Shown: positions 19,428 through 29,033 of the stretch, one piece after another
Position numbering within the stretch: the stretch's first letter is position 1
Layout: each line of letters opens with the position of its first letter
DNA from: Bacteroidia bacterium
Lineage (GTDB): Bacteria; Bacteroidota; Bacteroidia; UBA4408
Reading direction: 5' to 3'
Length of the DNA: 33,360 bases
Assembly: GCA_014376525.1 (NCBI GenBank)
Contig: JACMRI010000097.1
Coordinates: 1 to 33,360, forward strand
The notes under the pieces: model-generated
What the model saw: only the letters and a program-made list of their open reading frames with translations
Told to the model about the DNA's origin: nothing
Database searches by the model: none
Program-made: the position numbers and the translations under genes

Positions 19428-19494
19428 TTTATGTTTTATACAATATTTTAAACCCAATTACGTTTACACAATATAATTTAACAAACTAATTTAT

Positions 19495-19650
19495 ATGATT
19501 AAAACATCTACTCCAAAAAACGTAATGCAAAACACGGGTAACAATCAACCTAGCAAGTTAGTTTTGCAAAATATTGTTAACTACTCCCGTAGTATTGAAA
19601 TAGTTTATTTAGCTACTAACAAAACACCTATGTTGCTAATTATAAATTAA
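19495..19650 (+). CDS. Small ORF, 51 aa (absent from the supplied ORF track)
   Basis: MIKTSTPKNVMQNTGNNQPSKLVLQNIVNYSRSIEIVYLATNKTPMLLIIN* read by hand, in an otherwise empty ~390-bp gap. Confidence 0.5.
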   Translation: MIKTSTPKNVMQNTGNNQPSKLVLQNIVNYSRSIEIVYLATNKTPMLLIIN

Positions 19651-19669
19651 TTTTTAAATTAATTTATAA
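19640..19669. repeat. AT-only perfect palindrome overlapping the stop of the 51-aa ORF
   Basis: TTATAAATTAATTT-TT-AAATTAATTTATAA, 14-bp arms. Confidence 0.7.
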
Positions 19670-19776
19670 AAGTTTTTAAACTATTAATAGTGGAGTTTTT
19701 AGCTTTTTTTTTCTAAGTAATTGATTAATTAAAGTGTGTTTCAATTTGCAAAGTAATTATCAAAACTGTTTCATCA

Positions 19777-20913
19777 TCAATTTTTCAAATTATTATATAA
19801 TTGCATTAGTTGCGTACTTGTATGCTGTGGATGAAACTGCTGTGCATGCTCCAGACCCAAGGTTTTCATACGATTAGCAAAATCATCATCGTTGAGTATT
19901 TTAGTAATACCTTCGGCTATTTCCTCATCGTTGGTTGGATTTACTAATATAGAGTTTTTTCCGGCCGCTTCTGGTAAGCTCGATGTGTTACTTGTAATTA
20001 CTGGTGTACTACTCAACAGGGCTTCTAACACTGGAATACCAAAGCCTTCAAATATACTTGGATAAATAAATATACTCGCCAATTGATAAAAATACGGTAG
20101 TTCGTTATTATCAATAATACCTAAAAACTGGGTGCGTGTATTCATATCATACTTAGTAATGTAGGCTTGTATGGTTTTCATGTACTCGGTTTTACGTCCA
20201 ATAATAACTAAGGGTACGTCCTTATCTTTTAGCTGGCGTACTGCTTTAAGTACGCTAAGTAAATTTTTACGTTCCTCAATAGTGCCTACATAAAGCAGGA
20301 AACGTGGCGGTAGCGAATATTTTTGACGTACCGCTTGTTTTTTATTTTCGTTGGTTTCTTCCAAAAATTGGTCGCTGGCACATTGATATATTACTTCAAT
20401 ACGTTGTGGTGCTATGTTGTATAAATCTATTAAATCTTGCTTGGTAGTTTGGCTTATGGCTATTATTTTATCAGCGTTATCGCAAGCATTTCTAAACTTA
20501 TAATCGTATATTTTTCGGTCTATCCATGGATATAAATGTGGGTAACGTACAAATATTAAATCGTGTATAGTAACCACACTTTTAGCAGTACTACTTTTAA
20601 TATTAAAAGGTAATTCGTTACTCAAACCATGGTAAATATCCAAGCGCTCTTTGTTGAACGATTGCGTAACCCCATAACTACGCCATGCACCGTGCAAGTG
20701 CTTATATAGTCCAGTATCAGCGGTGTGCAACTGAAATTTGCCGCTAGATCGTATGCTTTGGTAAAACCTACTCTTGCGTAATTTGGGAGCATATAAATGA
20801 AACTTATTACCCAAGCCTTGGTAGGTGTGCAACGATTTTAACAGCGAACGTGCATAATTGCCCAATCCGCTTGTGTTCATAAATGCGCGTTTGGCATCAA
20901 ATCCTATTTTCAT
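19777..20913 (-). CDS. Glycosyltransferase, GT4 family (GT-B)
   Basis: 'YVGTIEERKNLLSVLKAVRQL' and 'YFYQLASIFIYPSIFEGFGIPVLEALLSSTPVITSNTSSLPEAAG'. Confidence 0.92.
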   Translation of the reverse strand: MKIGFDAKRAFMNTSGLGNYARSLLKSLHTYQGLGNKFHLYAPKLRKSRFYQSIRSSGKFQLHTADTGLYKHLHGAWRSYGVTQSFNKERLDIYHGLSNELPFNIKSSTAKSVVTIHDLIFVRYPHLYPWIDRKIYDYKFRNACDNADKIIAISQTTKQDLIDLYNIAPQRIEVIYQCASDQFLEETNENKKQAVRQKYSLPPRFLLYVGTIEERKNLLSVLKAVRQLKDKDVPLVIIGRKTEYMKTIQAYITKYDMNTRTQFLGIIDNNELPYFYQLASIFIYPSIFEGFGIPVLEALLSSTPVITSNTSSLPEAAGKNSILVNPTNDEEIAEGITKILNDDDFANRMKTLGLEHAQQFHPQHTSTQLMQLYNNLKN

Positions 20914-20931
20914 ACAAAAAATTATGTGTGG

Positions 20932-21750
20932 TTATACAGCTACATTATATTCACGCAATGCACTATTGAGCGATGTTTTTTTATCAGTACTTTCCTTGCG
21001 AAGCCCTATTATAAGTGCACAAGGTACTTGGTAACTTCCTGCAGGAAATGTTTTGGTGTAGCTACCAGGTATTACTACCGAGCGTGCAGGTACACGTCCT
21101 ATATATTCTATGGGAGTTGCGCCCGTTACGTCTATTATTTTGGTACTTGCTGTAAGTACAACGTTTGCACCCAATACCGCTTCTGTTTCTACGTGCACGC
21201 CCTCTACTACTATGCAGCGTGAACCTATAAAACAATTATCTTCTATAATAACTGGTGCGGCTTGCACAGGCTCTAACACACCACCAATACCCACGCCACC
21301 ACTAAGGTGTACATTTTTACCTATTTGTGCACACGAACCTACTGTAGCCCATGTATCTACCATTGTGCCTTCATCTACATACGCACCTATATTTACATAA
21401 CTTGGCATAAGTATTACGCCTTTGGCTAAATATGCTCCATAGCGAGCCACTGCATTAGGTACTACACGCACACCCAAGGCTTCGTAACCACGTTTAAGTT
21501 CCATTTTATCGTAAAATTCCATGGGACCAGCTTCCATTGTTTTCATACCTTGAATAGGAAAATAAAGTATAACTGCTTTTTTTACCCAATCATTCACAAG
21601 CCAAGTTCCTGTAGCGTTATCGGCTACACGTAAGCGACCTTTGTCTAACTCTTCAATTATAAAACGGATAGCACTTTGTGTTTCGGGTTGCTTCAACAAC
21701 TCTCTATTATCCCAAGCTGTGTTAATTATAGTAATGTAAGGTGTGTACAT
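20932..21750 (-). CDS. dapD: 2,3,4,5-tetrahydropyridine-2,6-dicarboxylate N-succinyltransferase
   Basis: 'VNIGAYVDEGTMVDTWATVGSCAQIGKNVHLSGGVGIGGVLEPVQAAPVIIEDNCFIGSRCIVVEGV' hexapeptide-repeat signature. Confidence 0.95.
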   Translation of the reverse strand: MYTPYITIINTAWDNRELLKQPETQSAIRFIIEELDKGRLRVADNATGTWLVNDWVKKAVILYFPIQGMKTMEAGPMEFYDKMELKRGYEALGVRVVPNAVARYGAYLAKGVILMPSYVNIGAYVDEGTMVDTWATVGSCAQIGKNVHLSGGVGIGGVLEPVQAAPVIIEDNCFIGSRCIVVEGVHVETEAVLGANVVLTASTKIIDVTGATPIEYIGRVPARSVVIPGSYTKTFPAGSYQVPCALIIGLRKESTDKKTSLNSALREYNVAV

Positions 21751-21839
21751 AGTGGTGTAATTTTTTTTTAAGTTGATGATGTATTGTTTTGTAGTTTTAA
21801 CACATCAAAAATAACTTTATTTAACCAATACTACCTATT

Positions 21840-22250
21840 ATGCCCCGAATACTTGCTATTGATTATGGATTAAAACGTTGCGGAATAGCCGTAAGCGACC
21901 CATTGCGCATAATAGCTACACCACTTACTACAGTTGCTGCTAACGAATTGTTTCCGTTTTTAACTACTTACTTTGAGACCAACGAAGTAGATACCATAGT
22001 AATAGGATTACCCAAACGCCTTGATAATACTGACACACACAGCACATCATTTGTACTAAAAGCCATAGATGCACTTAATAAAAAATATCCTACCAAAAAA
22101 ACAATCCCATTAGACGAACGCTTTACTTCCAAAATAGCACTAAATGCAATGATTGCAGGAGGCACAAGCAAAAAAAATAGAGCCAATAAAGCTACCATAG
22201 ACCAAATAAGCGCTACTATTATACTGCAAGATTACATGCGTGGTATTTAA
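21840..22250 (+). CDS. ruvX: Holliday junction resolvase-like protein RuvX/YqgF
   Basis: 'ILAIDYGLKRCGIAVSDPLRIIATPL', 'IVIGLPKRLDNT', 'PLDERFTSKIA'. Confidence 0.93.
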   Translation: MPRILAIDYGLKRCGIAVSDPLRIIATPLTTVAANELFPFLTTYFETNEVDTIVIGLPKRLDNTDTHSTSFVLKAIDALNKKYPTKKTIPLDERFTSKIALNAMIAGGTSKKNRANKATIDQISATIILQDYMRGI

Positions 22251-22277
22251 AAGTTTGGTACGGGTATTTAAGAAGAA

Positions 22278-23153
22278 TTAAAAATTTTTAAATCTTCCCC
22301 ACACACCCAACGGAAGTTTTAAATCGGAGGTGCTTTGCAAGTATAACTCGCCTGTTTGTAAATTTTTACCCGCTTTTTTCTTTAATAAATTTTCTAGTAT
22401 AATGCTCGAAAACCCTAATGAATACGCATTAAGTATAAGAAAATGTTTTGGTGCAAGTAGTTGTAATACTAAATCTATAAGTTCAGTAATGTTATCCTCC
22501 AGTATCCATTTTTCGCCATTAGCACCATGTCCAAATGCAGGTGGGTCAAGTATTATTCCGTTGTAAGTATTACCACGTTTTACTTCGCGGCGTGCAAATT
22601 TTAGGGCATCTTCTACCGTCCATCTTATGTTGGTAAGGTTACTGTTTATCATGTTTTCGTTTGCCCAACTTACTACTTGTTTTATGCTATCTACATGAGT
22701 TACATCTGCACCTGCGGCGCAAGCAGCTATGCTTGCTGCACCTGTGTAGGCAAACAAGTTAAGAAATTTTGGGTTGGGTATATTTATATCGTTTATGCAA
22801 TTGGTAATATAATCCCAATTAACGGCTTGCTCAGGAAATAAACCCACGTGTTTAAACGAGGTTAAACCTAATCTAAACGTAAGTGGTTTGGCATTTTTGG
22901 TATTGGCAGTATAGTTTATACGCCATTGGTCGGGTGCACTTTTTAATTTGCGCCAAGTACCCGACGAGCTTGATTTTGATTCAAAAATTAAGTGTGCTTT
23001 GCGTTCCCACTCGCTGTTGCTGAGTTGCTTGTTCCACACGGCTTGTGGCTCGGGTCTTATAGTTATGTAATTTCCCCAACGCTCTAATTTTTCAAAATTT
23101 CCACAGTCAATTAATTCGTAATCGGTAAAATTTTGAGGACACAGTAGTTGCAT
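22278..23153 (-). CDS. Class I SAM-dependent methyltransferase (RlmI/RlmKL-like)
   Basis: 'FLNLFAYTGAASIAACAAGADVTHVDSIKQVVSWANENMINSNL' and 'YNGIILDPPAFG'. Confidence 0.88.
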   Translation of the reverse strand: MQLLCPQNFTDYELIDCGNFEKLERWGNYITIRPEPQAVWNKQLSNSEWERKAHLIFESKSSSSGTWRKLKSAPDQWRINYTANTKNAKPLTFRLGLTSFKHVGLFPEQAVNWDYITNCINDINIPNPKFLNLFAYTGAASIAACAAGADVTHVDSIKQVVSWANENMINSNLTNIRWTVEDALKFARREVKRGNTYNGIILDPPAFGHGANGEKWILEDNITELIDLVLQLLAPKHFLILNAYSLGFSSIILENLLKKKAGKNLQTGELYLQSTSDLKLPLGVWGRFKNF

Positions 23154-23198
23154 TTTTTTAAATAAGTAAAGATTTGTAATACGTTAAAAATAATAAAA

Positions 23199-24284
23199 TT
23201 ACGCCTGCTTTTTGCGTGCTTTATTAATATCAAATTTTAACGAAAATATGTTGGAATATATAGCAGTAGATGAGTTTCCAATATCTGTAAACGCATAATC
23301 TATGCATATACTTCTAAACTTTAAACCTAGACCCACGTTGGGTTGGGCAGTAGTTATGGTACGTTGCAGAATATCTTTTTGTTTTGTAATGTTACCAACG
23401 CCTGCACGCACATATACTAAGTTATATATGTTTAACTCTACACCTGCATGTGGGTCTAAACTTAGGCTATTGCTTTTAAATACCACATTACGCTTACCAT
23501 CGGTAGTTATATCCGCATTAATTTCTGCTAATAAATTAAAATTTTTATTTAACTTAATATTGCGTGCTACACCTACTAAAAAACGTGGCAAAGTTATTTC
23601 TTGAGAGTTGGTAGGAATGGTGTTACCTGTGGCTATAAATGTGGCTTTTGTTTTATCATCTAAGGTTACGTTCCAGGCATTAAATGTAGTAGTAATATCT
23701 CGTGCAGTAAGTCCAAATTGCCATTGGTTACGTTTGTATTGCAAACCTGCATCTATACCAAAACCCCAACTGTTGGCAAACTTGCCTATAATACGCCTCA
23801 CTACTTTGGCAGAGCCTCCTACGCTTAATCCTTTTACTTTTAAATTGCGAGCATAAGAACCTATAAAAGCGTAATCAGCCGCCGAAAATGAACTTATACG
23901 GTTGTAATCTATTATACCATTAGCATCTATTAACTCGGTGGTGTTGGGAATATTATCTACACCAAAACGCACTACTGAAAGTGCAAGTACGCTACTACTA
24001 TCAATACGTTTGGCAAATGCGCCATAATCGTATTTGGCTATGCCTGCAAAATATTCAGCGTGCATTAATGCCAGTTGTGGTGTATTGCTTATGCCAGTTA
24101 GCCCTGCGGGGTTCCAGTAGCCACTGGTAACATCGTTCACGCTTGCCACTTGCGCACCGCTCATACCTAAAGAACGAGCACCTACACCTATTTGCAAAAA
24201 CTCATTACTGTACTTTGGTGCTTGAGCAAATGCTGTAGAGTGTATTACTAATATTGTTAAAAAAGAAAGTGCTATTAATTTCAT
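23199..24284 (-). CDS. PorV/PorQ family outer-membrane protein
   Basis: 'EFLQIGVGARSLGMSGAQVASVNDVTSGYWNPAGL' signature. Start moved from 24371 to 24284 because the signal peptide begins at MKLIALSF. Confidence 0.85.
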   Translation of the reverse strand: MKLIALSFLTILVIHSTAFAQAPKYSNEFLQIGVGARSLGMSGAQVASVNDVTSGYWNPAGLTGISNTPQLALMHAEYFAGIAKYDYGAFAKRIDSSSVLALSVVRFGVDNIPNTTELIDANGIIDYNRISSFSAADYAFIGSYARNLKVKGLSVGGSAKVVRRIIGKFANSWGFGIDAGLQYKRNQWQFGLTARDITTTFNAWNVTLDDKTKATFIATGNTIPTNSQEITLPRFLVGVARNIKLNKNFNLLAEINADITTDGKRNVVFKSNSLSLDPHAGVELNIYNLVYVRAGVGNITKQKDILQRTITTAQPNVGLGLKFRSICIDYAFTDIGNSSTAIYSNIFSLKFDINKARKKQA

Positions 24285-24388
24285 AAAATGTAGATGTATA
24301 ATTGTGTAATATTTATAACACGAAAATAGTTTTTTTATTGTGGCTAAATGTGTTAAATTATATTGACACATAATTATACATTATTATC

Positions 24389-24970
24389 TTATAATACGGT
24401 GGTATCAAATGAAAATTTATTGGGGAATTTAGCCATTGCGGGGTTAATAACGCTAGATAGTTTTTTTAAGTCTTCAATGTAATTACCTGTACTAAATATA
24501 GGGGTGTTTATGGTAATTTGTTTGTTTACATAATCGCATACGGCTACAGCCATTGGCACGTTGGCTTTGGTAGCAATGTTATAAAATCCTGTTTTCCATT
24601 TATTATTGTGCCCACGTGTGCCCTCGGGGGTAATGGTCATAACCAATTCGTCGGAATTATTAAATAACTCTACACAAGCATCTACAAAGCTAAACTTGTT
24701 GGTAGATTGTTTGTTGCGGTTTACGCCAATAGCGCCAAGTGGGGTAAGTAATTGCTTAAACGGAAACACCAACCAATTGCTTTTAATGGCAAATTTTACT
24801 GGCACTTTCATTCTATGAAAACAAATTAATGCATAGTAAGTATCCCAATTACTGGTGTGTGGCACTGCAAGTATTATGTATTTTTTTACATCGGCGGCTT
24901 GGTTACTAAACTTCCAACCTCTAAGATCAAAGGTTATGTAGCAACATAGGTCAAGTAGTAGTTTTATCAT
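24389..24970 (-). CDS. 1-acyl-sn-glycerol-3-phosphate acyltransferase-family protein
   Basis: 'VPHTSNWDTYYAL', 'GAIGVNRNKQSTNKFSF', 'ITPEGTRG' acyltransferase motifs. Confidence 0.85.
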   Translation of the reverse strand: MIKLLLDLCCYITFDLRGWKFSNQAADVKKYIILAVPHTSNWDTYYALICFHRMKVPVKFAIKSNWLVFPFKQLLTPLGAIGVNRNKQSTNKFSFVDACVELFNNSDELVMTITPEGTRGHNNKWKTGFYNIATKANVPMAVAVCDYVNKQITINTPIFSTGNYIEDLKKLSSVINPAMAKFPNKFSFDTTVL

Positions 24971-25006
24971 TTTTTTTATGTTTTAATTTATCGTAGCCCT
25001 GCAAAA

Positions 25007-25026
25007 ATCCGCATTCGTTTAGCGGA
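25007..25026 (-). terminator. Weak terminator candidate for the 25036-25323 gene
   Basis: Minus strand TCCGC-TAAACGAAT-GCGGA followed by TTTTTGC; only a 5-bp stem. Confidence 0.35.
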
Positions 25027-25035
25027 CATACTACT

Positions 25036-25323
25036 TTAATTTAAATTTTTTCGGTAGTTTGATGGTTGGTTTTCAATTGTACTCACATATGTTTTCACTC
25101 TATTTGCATCAATTAAATACAACTTACCATTCTCCTCTACATAAAGCGGAACATTTGTTTGCATAGCTTTTTGATTAGCTGTAAAGGTCTCCACAATTGC
25201 AGCTCCAACTAATTCTCCTAAACTTGCATCTTTGTTTTTATTTTTAGAAATTAATGCTCCTAAAGGAACTCCTATAAGACCTCTAGCTATTAATGATTTT
25301 ATTATTTCGTCGTCGCTTTCCAT
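25036..25323 (-). CDS. Hypothetical protein with glycine-zipper-like segment
   Basis: 'LIARGLIGVPLGALISKNKNKDASLGELVGAAIVETFTANQKAMQTNVPLYVEENGKLYLI'; 95 aa. Confidence 0.65.
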   Translation of the reverse strand: MESDDEIIKSLIARGLIGVPLGALISKNKNKDASLGELVGAAIVETFTANQKAMQTNVPLYVEENGKLYLIDANRVKTYVSTIENQPSNYRKNLN

Positions 25324-25439
25324 AACTCAAGTATAACTAATTTTTAATTGATATCCTTTAATTCTAAAGGCGAAAATGTACAGATAAGTTATATTGTATT
25401 CTTACTTTTTTGCCGTTTTGCATGCTATCTACCTATATT

Positions 25440-25622
25440 TTATGTAGGCTGTAGTTCGCTTCTTTCTTTAATTATTTCTAAAATATTTTGTTGAATATCT
25501 CTCATTATTAGTTTGCTCCAAAGCCCACTATAAAAGTTAAATCTTGTTGAAAGTCTGAATTGAGAAGTCAAGTGTAATTTTAATTTCCCATCATTTATTT
25601 TTTCAATTTCATATCTCCACAA
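25440..25622 (-). pseudogene. Truncated SRPBCC/START-like C-terminal fragment
   Basis: 60 codons directly after and in frame with the TAA of the E1 gene. TTG is the only start-like codon at the boundary. The sequence resembles an SRPBCC C-terminal strand-helix ('KLKLHLTSQFRLSTRFNFYSGLWSKLIMRDIQQNILEIIKERSE'). Confidence 0.45.
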
Positions 25623-27599
25623 TTAATACTCCAACAACTTATCCAAGCACTCGCCTAATTTATGTTTAGCTAAGAAGTTATTTTCTAATTCAACGCTAAA
25701 TGGTACAGGTGTATCCATGCTTGCACAACGTACTACAGGTGCATCTAAGTGTTCAAACAAATGCTCTGATATATATGCAGCTATTTCGCCTGCAATACCA
25801 CCTGTTAGGCAATCTTCGTGTAATAATAATACGCGGTTAGTTTTTTTAACTGTGGCTGCAATAGCATCAACATCATACGGTAAAAGGGTGCGTAAATCTA
25901 TAATATCAGCATCTATGTTATGCTCTGTTACATAGTCGGTAGCCCAGTGTACGCCTGCTCCGTAGGTAATAATGCTACATGCTTTACCCTCACGCACGGT
26001 GCGTGCTTTGCCTATGGGCGTGGTGTAATAATCAGCTGGTACATCGCCTGTAATGGTGCGGTACAAGGCTTTGTGTTCAAAAAACATAATAGGGTTAGGA
26101 TCTTCAAACGCCGCTAATAGCAAGCCTTTGGCATCTTCGGGTGTACTTGGATACACTACCTTTAAACCTGGTGTGTGTGTAAACCATGCCTCGTTGCTTT
26201 GCGAGTGAAACGGCCCTGCGCCTACACCTGCGCCTGTTGGCATACGCACTACCACATCGGCATTTTGTGCCCAACGGTAATGCGATTTTGCCAAATTATT
26301 TATTATTTGATTAAAACCACAGGTAACAAAATCGGCAAATTGCATTTCTACCATTGCTTTATGCCCCATAATACTTAAGCCTAAACTTGTGCCTATAATA
26401 GCACTTTCGCATAGCGGAGTATTACGTACACGTGCCTTTCCGTATTTTTCTAATAAGCCTTCGGTTATTTTAAATACCCCTCCATATTCGGCTATATCTT
26501 GCCCCATTAATACCAAATTATCGTGTTTGCTCATGGCCATATTCATACCTTCGGCAAGTGCATCTACAAGGCGTTTGTTTTGTACTACAGCAAGGTTACT
26601 TGGCTTATCTTCTTGTGTGTAAGGCGCATATACGTCGGCTATTTCGTTGGCAGAATTAGGTACTATGTTAGGCAATGCAAATGCGTATTCTAAGCCTGCG
26701 TCTATTTCTTTTTTAATGTTAGCTTTTAATTCTTCGTTAAGCGTTTCGGTTAATATGCCGTTATCTTTTAAATAATTTTCAAAATTAACTAATGGGTCTT
26801 TTTTGGACCATTCTTCAATCAATTCTTTGGGTACATACTTAGTACCGCTTGCTTCTTCGTGTCCACGCATACGAAACGTCATACACTCCAACAACACAGG
26901 GCGAGGCTTCTTACGCATACTCTCCGTAAGGTTGCGCACCATATCGTACACATCTATTATGTTGTTGCCATCAACTTGATATGCCTCCATACCGTAACCT
27001 ATACCTTTGTCTATAAACTGGCGACAACGAAACTGTTCATCGCTTGGTGTGCTTAGTCCGTAGCCATTGTTTTCTACTATAAATAATACAGGCAAATCCC
27101 ACACGGCAGCTACGTTAAGGCTTTCGTGAAAATCGCCTTGGCTCGTACCTCCATCGCCATTAAATACTGCCGTAACTTTATTATTTTTTTGTAATAAATT
27201 TGCTAATGCAATGCCATCGGCAACACCATTTTGTGGGCCCAAGTGCGATATCATTCCTACTATATGATGTGGCTTAGAACCAAAGTGAAACGAGCGTTCG
27301 CGACCTTTACTAAAACCTTCATACTTACCCTGAAACTGTGCAAACAATTGTCCCAATTCCATATTACGACAGGTAAACACAGCTAAATTGCGGTGCATAG
27401 GCAATATGTAATCGTCGTTGTTAAGTGCTAATGTTAAACCTACTGATATAGCTTCTTGTCCAATACCACTAAACCACTTGCTAACTCTACCTTGGCGCAG
27501 GAGTATGAGCATTTTGTCTTCAATCATACGTGGTTTTAATAACCCTTTGTATAAGTGCATGAGTATATCGTTGCTGTATTGTCGGCGATCAAATTTCAT
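25623..27599 (-). CDS. 2-oxoacid dehydrogenase E1 component, fused alpha and beta subunits (branched-chain type)
   Basis: N-half E1-alpha: 'GDGGTSQGDFHESLNVAAVWDLPVLFIVENNGYGLSTP'. C-half E1-beta: 'GQDIAEYGGVFKITEGLLEKYGKARVRNTPLCE', 'LLHEDCLTGG'. 658 aa. Confidence 0.93.
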   Translation of the reverse strand: MKFDRRQYSNDILMHLYKGLLKPRMIEDKMLILLRQGRVSKWFSGIGQEAISVGLTLALNNDDYILPMHRNLAVFTCRNMELGQLFAQFQGKYEGFSKGRERSFHFGSKPHHIVGMISHLGPQNGVADGIALANLLQKNNKVTAVFNGDGGTSQGDFHESLNVAAVWDLPVLFIVENNGYGLSTPSDEQFRCRQFIDKGIGYGMEAYQVDGNNIIDVYDMVRNLTESMRKKPRPVLLECMTFRMRGHEEASGTKYVPKELIEEWSKKDPLVNFENYLKDNGILTETLNEELKANIKKEIDAGLEYAFALPNIVPNSANEIADVYAPYTQEDKPSNLAVVQNKRLVDALAEGMNMAMSKHDNLVLMGQDIAEYGGVFKITEGLLEKYGKARVRNTPLCESAIIGTSLGLSIMGHKAMVEMQFADFVTCGFNQIINNLAKSHYRWAQNADVVVRMPTGAGVGAGPFHSQSNEAWFTHTPGLKVVYPSTPEDAKGLLLAAFEDPNPIMFFEHKALYRTITGDVPADYYTTPIGKARTVREGKACSIITYGAGVHWATDYVTEHNIDADIIDLRTLLPYDVDAIAATVKKTNRVLLLHEDCLTGGIAGEIAAYISEHLFEHLDAPVVRCASMDTPVPFSVELENNFLAKHKLGECLDKLLEY

Positions 27600-27766
27600 T
27601 GTTATTAAGTAGTTTTTACGGTTTAAATTTTAGTGCAAAAATAGGGTTTAAAATGCAATGAATACAAATAATGTACGGAGTTTTTAACATTGTAAAATTG
27701 ATGTGAAAATAATTTAATTCGTAAAATTTATTTGTATTTTTGTATTGCATTAAAACTATTCATACA

Positions 27767-28036
27767 ATGAAAAAAATTATTTTATCCCTACTCCTATCTT
27801 GCACTTTGTGTATATTAAACATTACTGCTTACTCACAATGCGCAATGTGCAAAGCAGCGGTGGAAAGCAACGCCAGTTCATCGTCGCAGGCAGTGGGCCG
27901 TGGACTTAACGATGGTATATTATACCTTATGACTGTGCCTTACATTTTACTAATATTATTATTTTGGTATTTTTTTGGCGGAAAAATAAAAGTCTTTTTA
28001 ACTCAATTTAAAAACATATATCCTAATGTTAACTAA
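27767..28036 (+). CDS. Small membrane protein with conserved-looking CAMC motif
   Basis: Start chosen at MKKIILSLL, downstream of a TATTTTTG box (27735-27742). Signal peptide, 'QCAMCKAAVESN', then a TM segment 'YLMTVPYILLILLFWYFF'. Confidence 0.75.
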   Translation: MKKIILSLLLSCTLCILNITAYSQCAMCKAAVESNASSSSQAVGRGLNDGILYLMTVPYILLILLFWYFFGGKIKVFLTQFKNIYPNVN

Positions 28037-28730
28037 ACTATTTGTAACATTTTTACTCTTCTTTAACTTTATAATTGCATTTGCACAAAATGTAACCTTA
28101 ACTACTTTAACCATAAAAGACTTTGAAAAAGGAATAAAAACTCCAAATGCACAAGTACTTGATGTGCGCACCAAACAAGAGTTTGAAAGCGGACATTTGA
28201 ACAATGCCTTAAATGCAAACTTTAACAACATAAAAGAATTTAACGAACGTACCGATTATTTAGACAAAGAAAAACCATTGTATGTATATTGCTTAAGTGG
28301 CGGACGTAGCGAAGGTGCGAGCGAATTATTGATGCAAAAAGGATTTACCAAAGTGTATAATATGCAAGGGGGCATAAGTGCATGGAAAGCCCAGCAAAAG
28401 CCTGTAATGGGTGCATCGCCTACCAAAAGCGGAATACAAGAAACTGAATTTAATTATTTAACCAACAAAAATCAAAATACTTTAGTGGTTATAAGTACCA
28501 AGTGGTGCCCGCCATGCCGTAAACTTAAGGTGGAGGTAGATTCGTTAAAACAAGAAATAAAAAATGTAAAATTTATAGAACTTGATGCTGACGAAAATAA
28601 AACAATTTGCACTAAACTAAACGTAAAAAAATATCCACTTGTAATACATTACAAGTTAGGTAAGCAAGTATGGCGCAACGAAGGCTTTGTAACCAAAAAA
28701 GAAATGAAAGCACAATTGCTTAAAAAATGA
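28026..28730 (+). CDS. Secreted rhodanese-thioredoxin fusion protein
   Basis: Signal peptide; rhodanese 'VLDVRTKQEFESGHLNNALNANF' and 'YVYCLSGGRSEGA'; thioredoxin 'VISTKWCPPCRKLKVEVDSL'. Confidence 0.9.
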   Translation: MLTKLFVTFLLFFNFIIAFAQNVTLTTLTIKDFEKGIKTPNAQVLDVRTKQEFESGHLNNALNANFNNIKEFNERTDYLDKEKPLYVYCLSGGRSEGASELLMQKGFTKVYNMQGGISAWKAQQKPVMGASPTKSGIQETEFNYLTNKNQNTLVVISTKWCPPCRKLKVEVDSLKQEIKNVKFIELDADENKTICTKLNVKKYPLVIHYKLGKQVWRNEGFVTKKEMKAQLLKK

Positions 28731-29017
28731 TAACACGCCTAGTAAAACTTACATTTGAGCCACAACACTGCGATGCGTTCATAACTATTTTTAAAGAATC
28801 ACAATCTAAAATTAATGCGCGGAAAGGCTGCAATGGTGTAAAGCTATTGAGAGATACATTGCAGTCCAATGTGTTTTTTACACAAAGTAGTTGGGTGGAT
28901 AGCGATGCGTTGGAAGCCTATCGAAAATCGGAATTATTTATAACTACTTGGGCGCGTACCAAAATATTATTTACTGCAAAGCCCGAAGTCTGGAGTACAA
29001 TAGAGATTAATGTTTAA
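28727..29017 (+). CDS. Antibiotic biosynthesis monooxygenase (ABM)-fold protein
   Basis: 'LVKLTFEPQHCDAFITIFKESQSKINARKGCNGVKLLRD' and 'FFTQSSWVDSDALEAYRKSELF'. Start overlaps the preceding stop (ATGA). Confidence 0.8.
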   Translation: MITRLVKLTFEPQHCDAFITIFKESQSKINARKGCNGVKLLRDTLQSNVFFTQSSWVDSDALEAYRKSELFITTWARTKILFTAKPEVWSTIEINV

Positions 29018-29033
29018 TAATAGTTGAGAAACT

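Noticed and set aside
19777-20913. Polysaccharide biosynthesis locus anchored by the GT4 gene
   Set aside because: Neighbours are dapD, ruvX and a small ORF; no other sugar or flippase genes nearby.
25440-27599. Programmed stop-codon readthrough extending E1 by 60 aa, since the fragment is in the same frame
   Set aside because: E1 already ends at a normal C-terminus, the fragment has different codon usage and SRPBCC-like features; an adjacent remnant is simpler.
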